Source of the DNA: Lachnospiraceae bacterium
GTDB taxonomy: Bacteria > Bacillota > Clostridia > Lachnospirales > Lachnospiraceae
Assembly: GCA_017500935.1 (NCBI GenBank)
Contig: JAFVXW010000029.1
Coordinates: 186,001-250,000 of the forward strand
Reading direction: 5' to 3'
DNA length: 64,000 bases
The translations under genes and the position numbers were made by a program. Positions 63,962 through 64,000 of this stretch are shown here, piece after piece; positions within the stretch are counted from its first letter, which is position 1; each line of letters opens with the position of its first letter. Under the pieces are notes generated by a model, which saw only the letters and a program-made list of their open reading frames with translations, was not told the DNA's origin and ran no database searches.

Positions 63962-63989
63962 AGTATATCGGATCGTTTCCATAAGTCAA
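63962..63989 (-). promoter_or_regulatory. Promoter of pseF-pseI
   Basis: On the minus strand TTGACT (63984-63989), 16 bp, TATACT (63962-63967), 50 bp before the pseF ATG. Confidence 0.65.
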
Positions 63990-64000
63990 GGTGCTTGTTT

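Noticed and set aside
1-64000. CRISPR array, tRNA or rRNA genes
   Set aside because: No regularly spaced repeat series, cloverleaf tRNA with acceptor end, or rRNA-like sequence was noticed on reading both strands.

Overview
The window looks like chromosome of a gut-type, spore-forming Firmicute of the Lachnospiraceae kind. This rests on strong AGGAGG ribosome sites, a spoIIID gene, many intracellular glycosidases paired with AraC regulators and GPH/MFS sugar importers, and Lachnospiraceae-like protein families. No rRNA, tRNA or CRISPR array was seen. Species cannot be fixed from the sequence alone.

Region 1 (1-30.5 kb) is a catabolic district. It holds a partial GH2 enzyme, a DIP1984-like protein, an XRE regulator and a SNF2 helicase gene broken by one in-frame TGA. 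Next come a minus-strand set (DUF4832-like glycosidase, two-subunit aconitase X, flavin enoate reductase), a PHP phosphoesterase and a CstA transporter. Several sugar modules follow: AraC | GPH importer + GH2; URO-D-like protein + GH42-like enzyme + PHP protein; AraC | GH116 + MFS + small protein + FMN reductase; GH172-like (DUF2961) | AraC.

Region 2 (32.07-50.85 kb) is the main discovery. An 18.8-kb, A+T-richer element, with all genes on the plus strand, sits inside spoIIID. The first 38 codons of spoIIID are at 31963-32076 and the last 49 at 50853-51002. Joining them at a shared ACAT restores an in-frame 87-residue SpoIIID. A large serine recombinase gene ends exactly at the right junction, and both element ends carry the same 13-bp inverted repeat, each 15 bp from the ACAT. 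This is the architecture of the sigK-interrupting skin element, but in a different sporulation gene. Cargo: a leader peptide with attenuator-like terminator, an acetyltransferase, a PhnP-like metallohydrolase, three XRE-methyltransferase fusions, a HAD phosphatase, another XRE regulator, a peptidase E-like protein, a heterodimeric ABC exporter, a MerR regulator, RepA/DnaC-like replication genes, and an AbiL-like (OLD-type ATPase + RloB) defence pair followed by an unknown membrane protein.

Region 3 (51-64 kb) deals with surface glycans. It has an intracellular sialidase and an operon of a GT39-like glycosyltransferase, a YfhO-type membrane protein and a GH20 lipoprotein. A second operon encodes a 2-hydroxyacid dehydrogenase, a PLP decarboxylase and an ATP-grasp ligase. 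Convergent to it lie pseudaminic-acid synthase and cytidylyltransferase genes (pseI, pseF). Together these suggest salvage and synthesis of nonulosonic-acid-type sugars.
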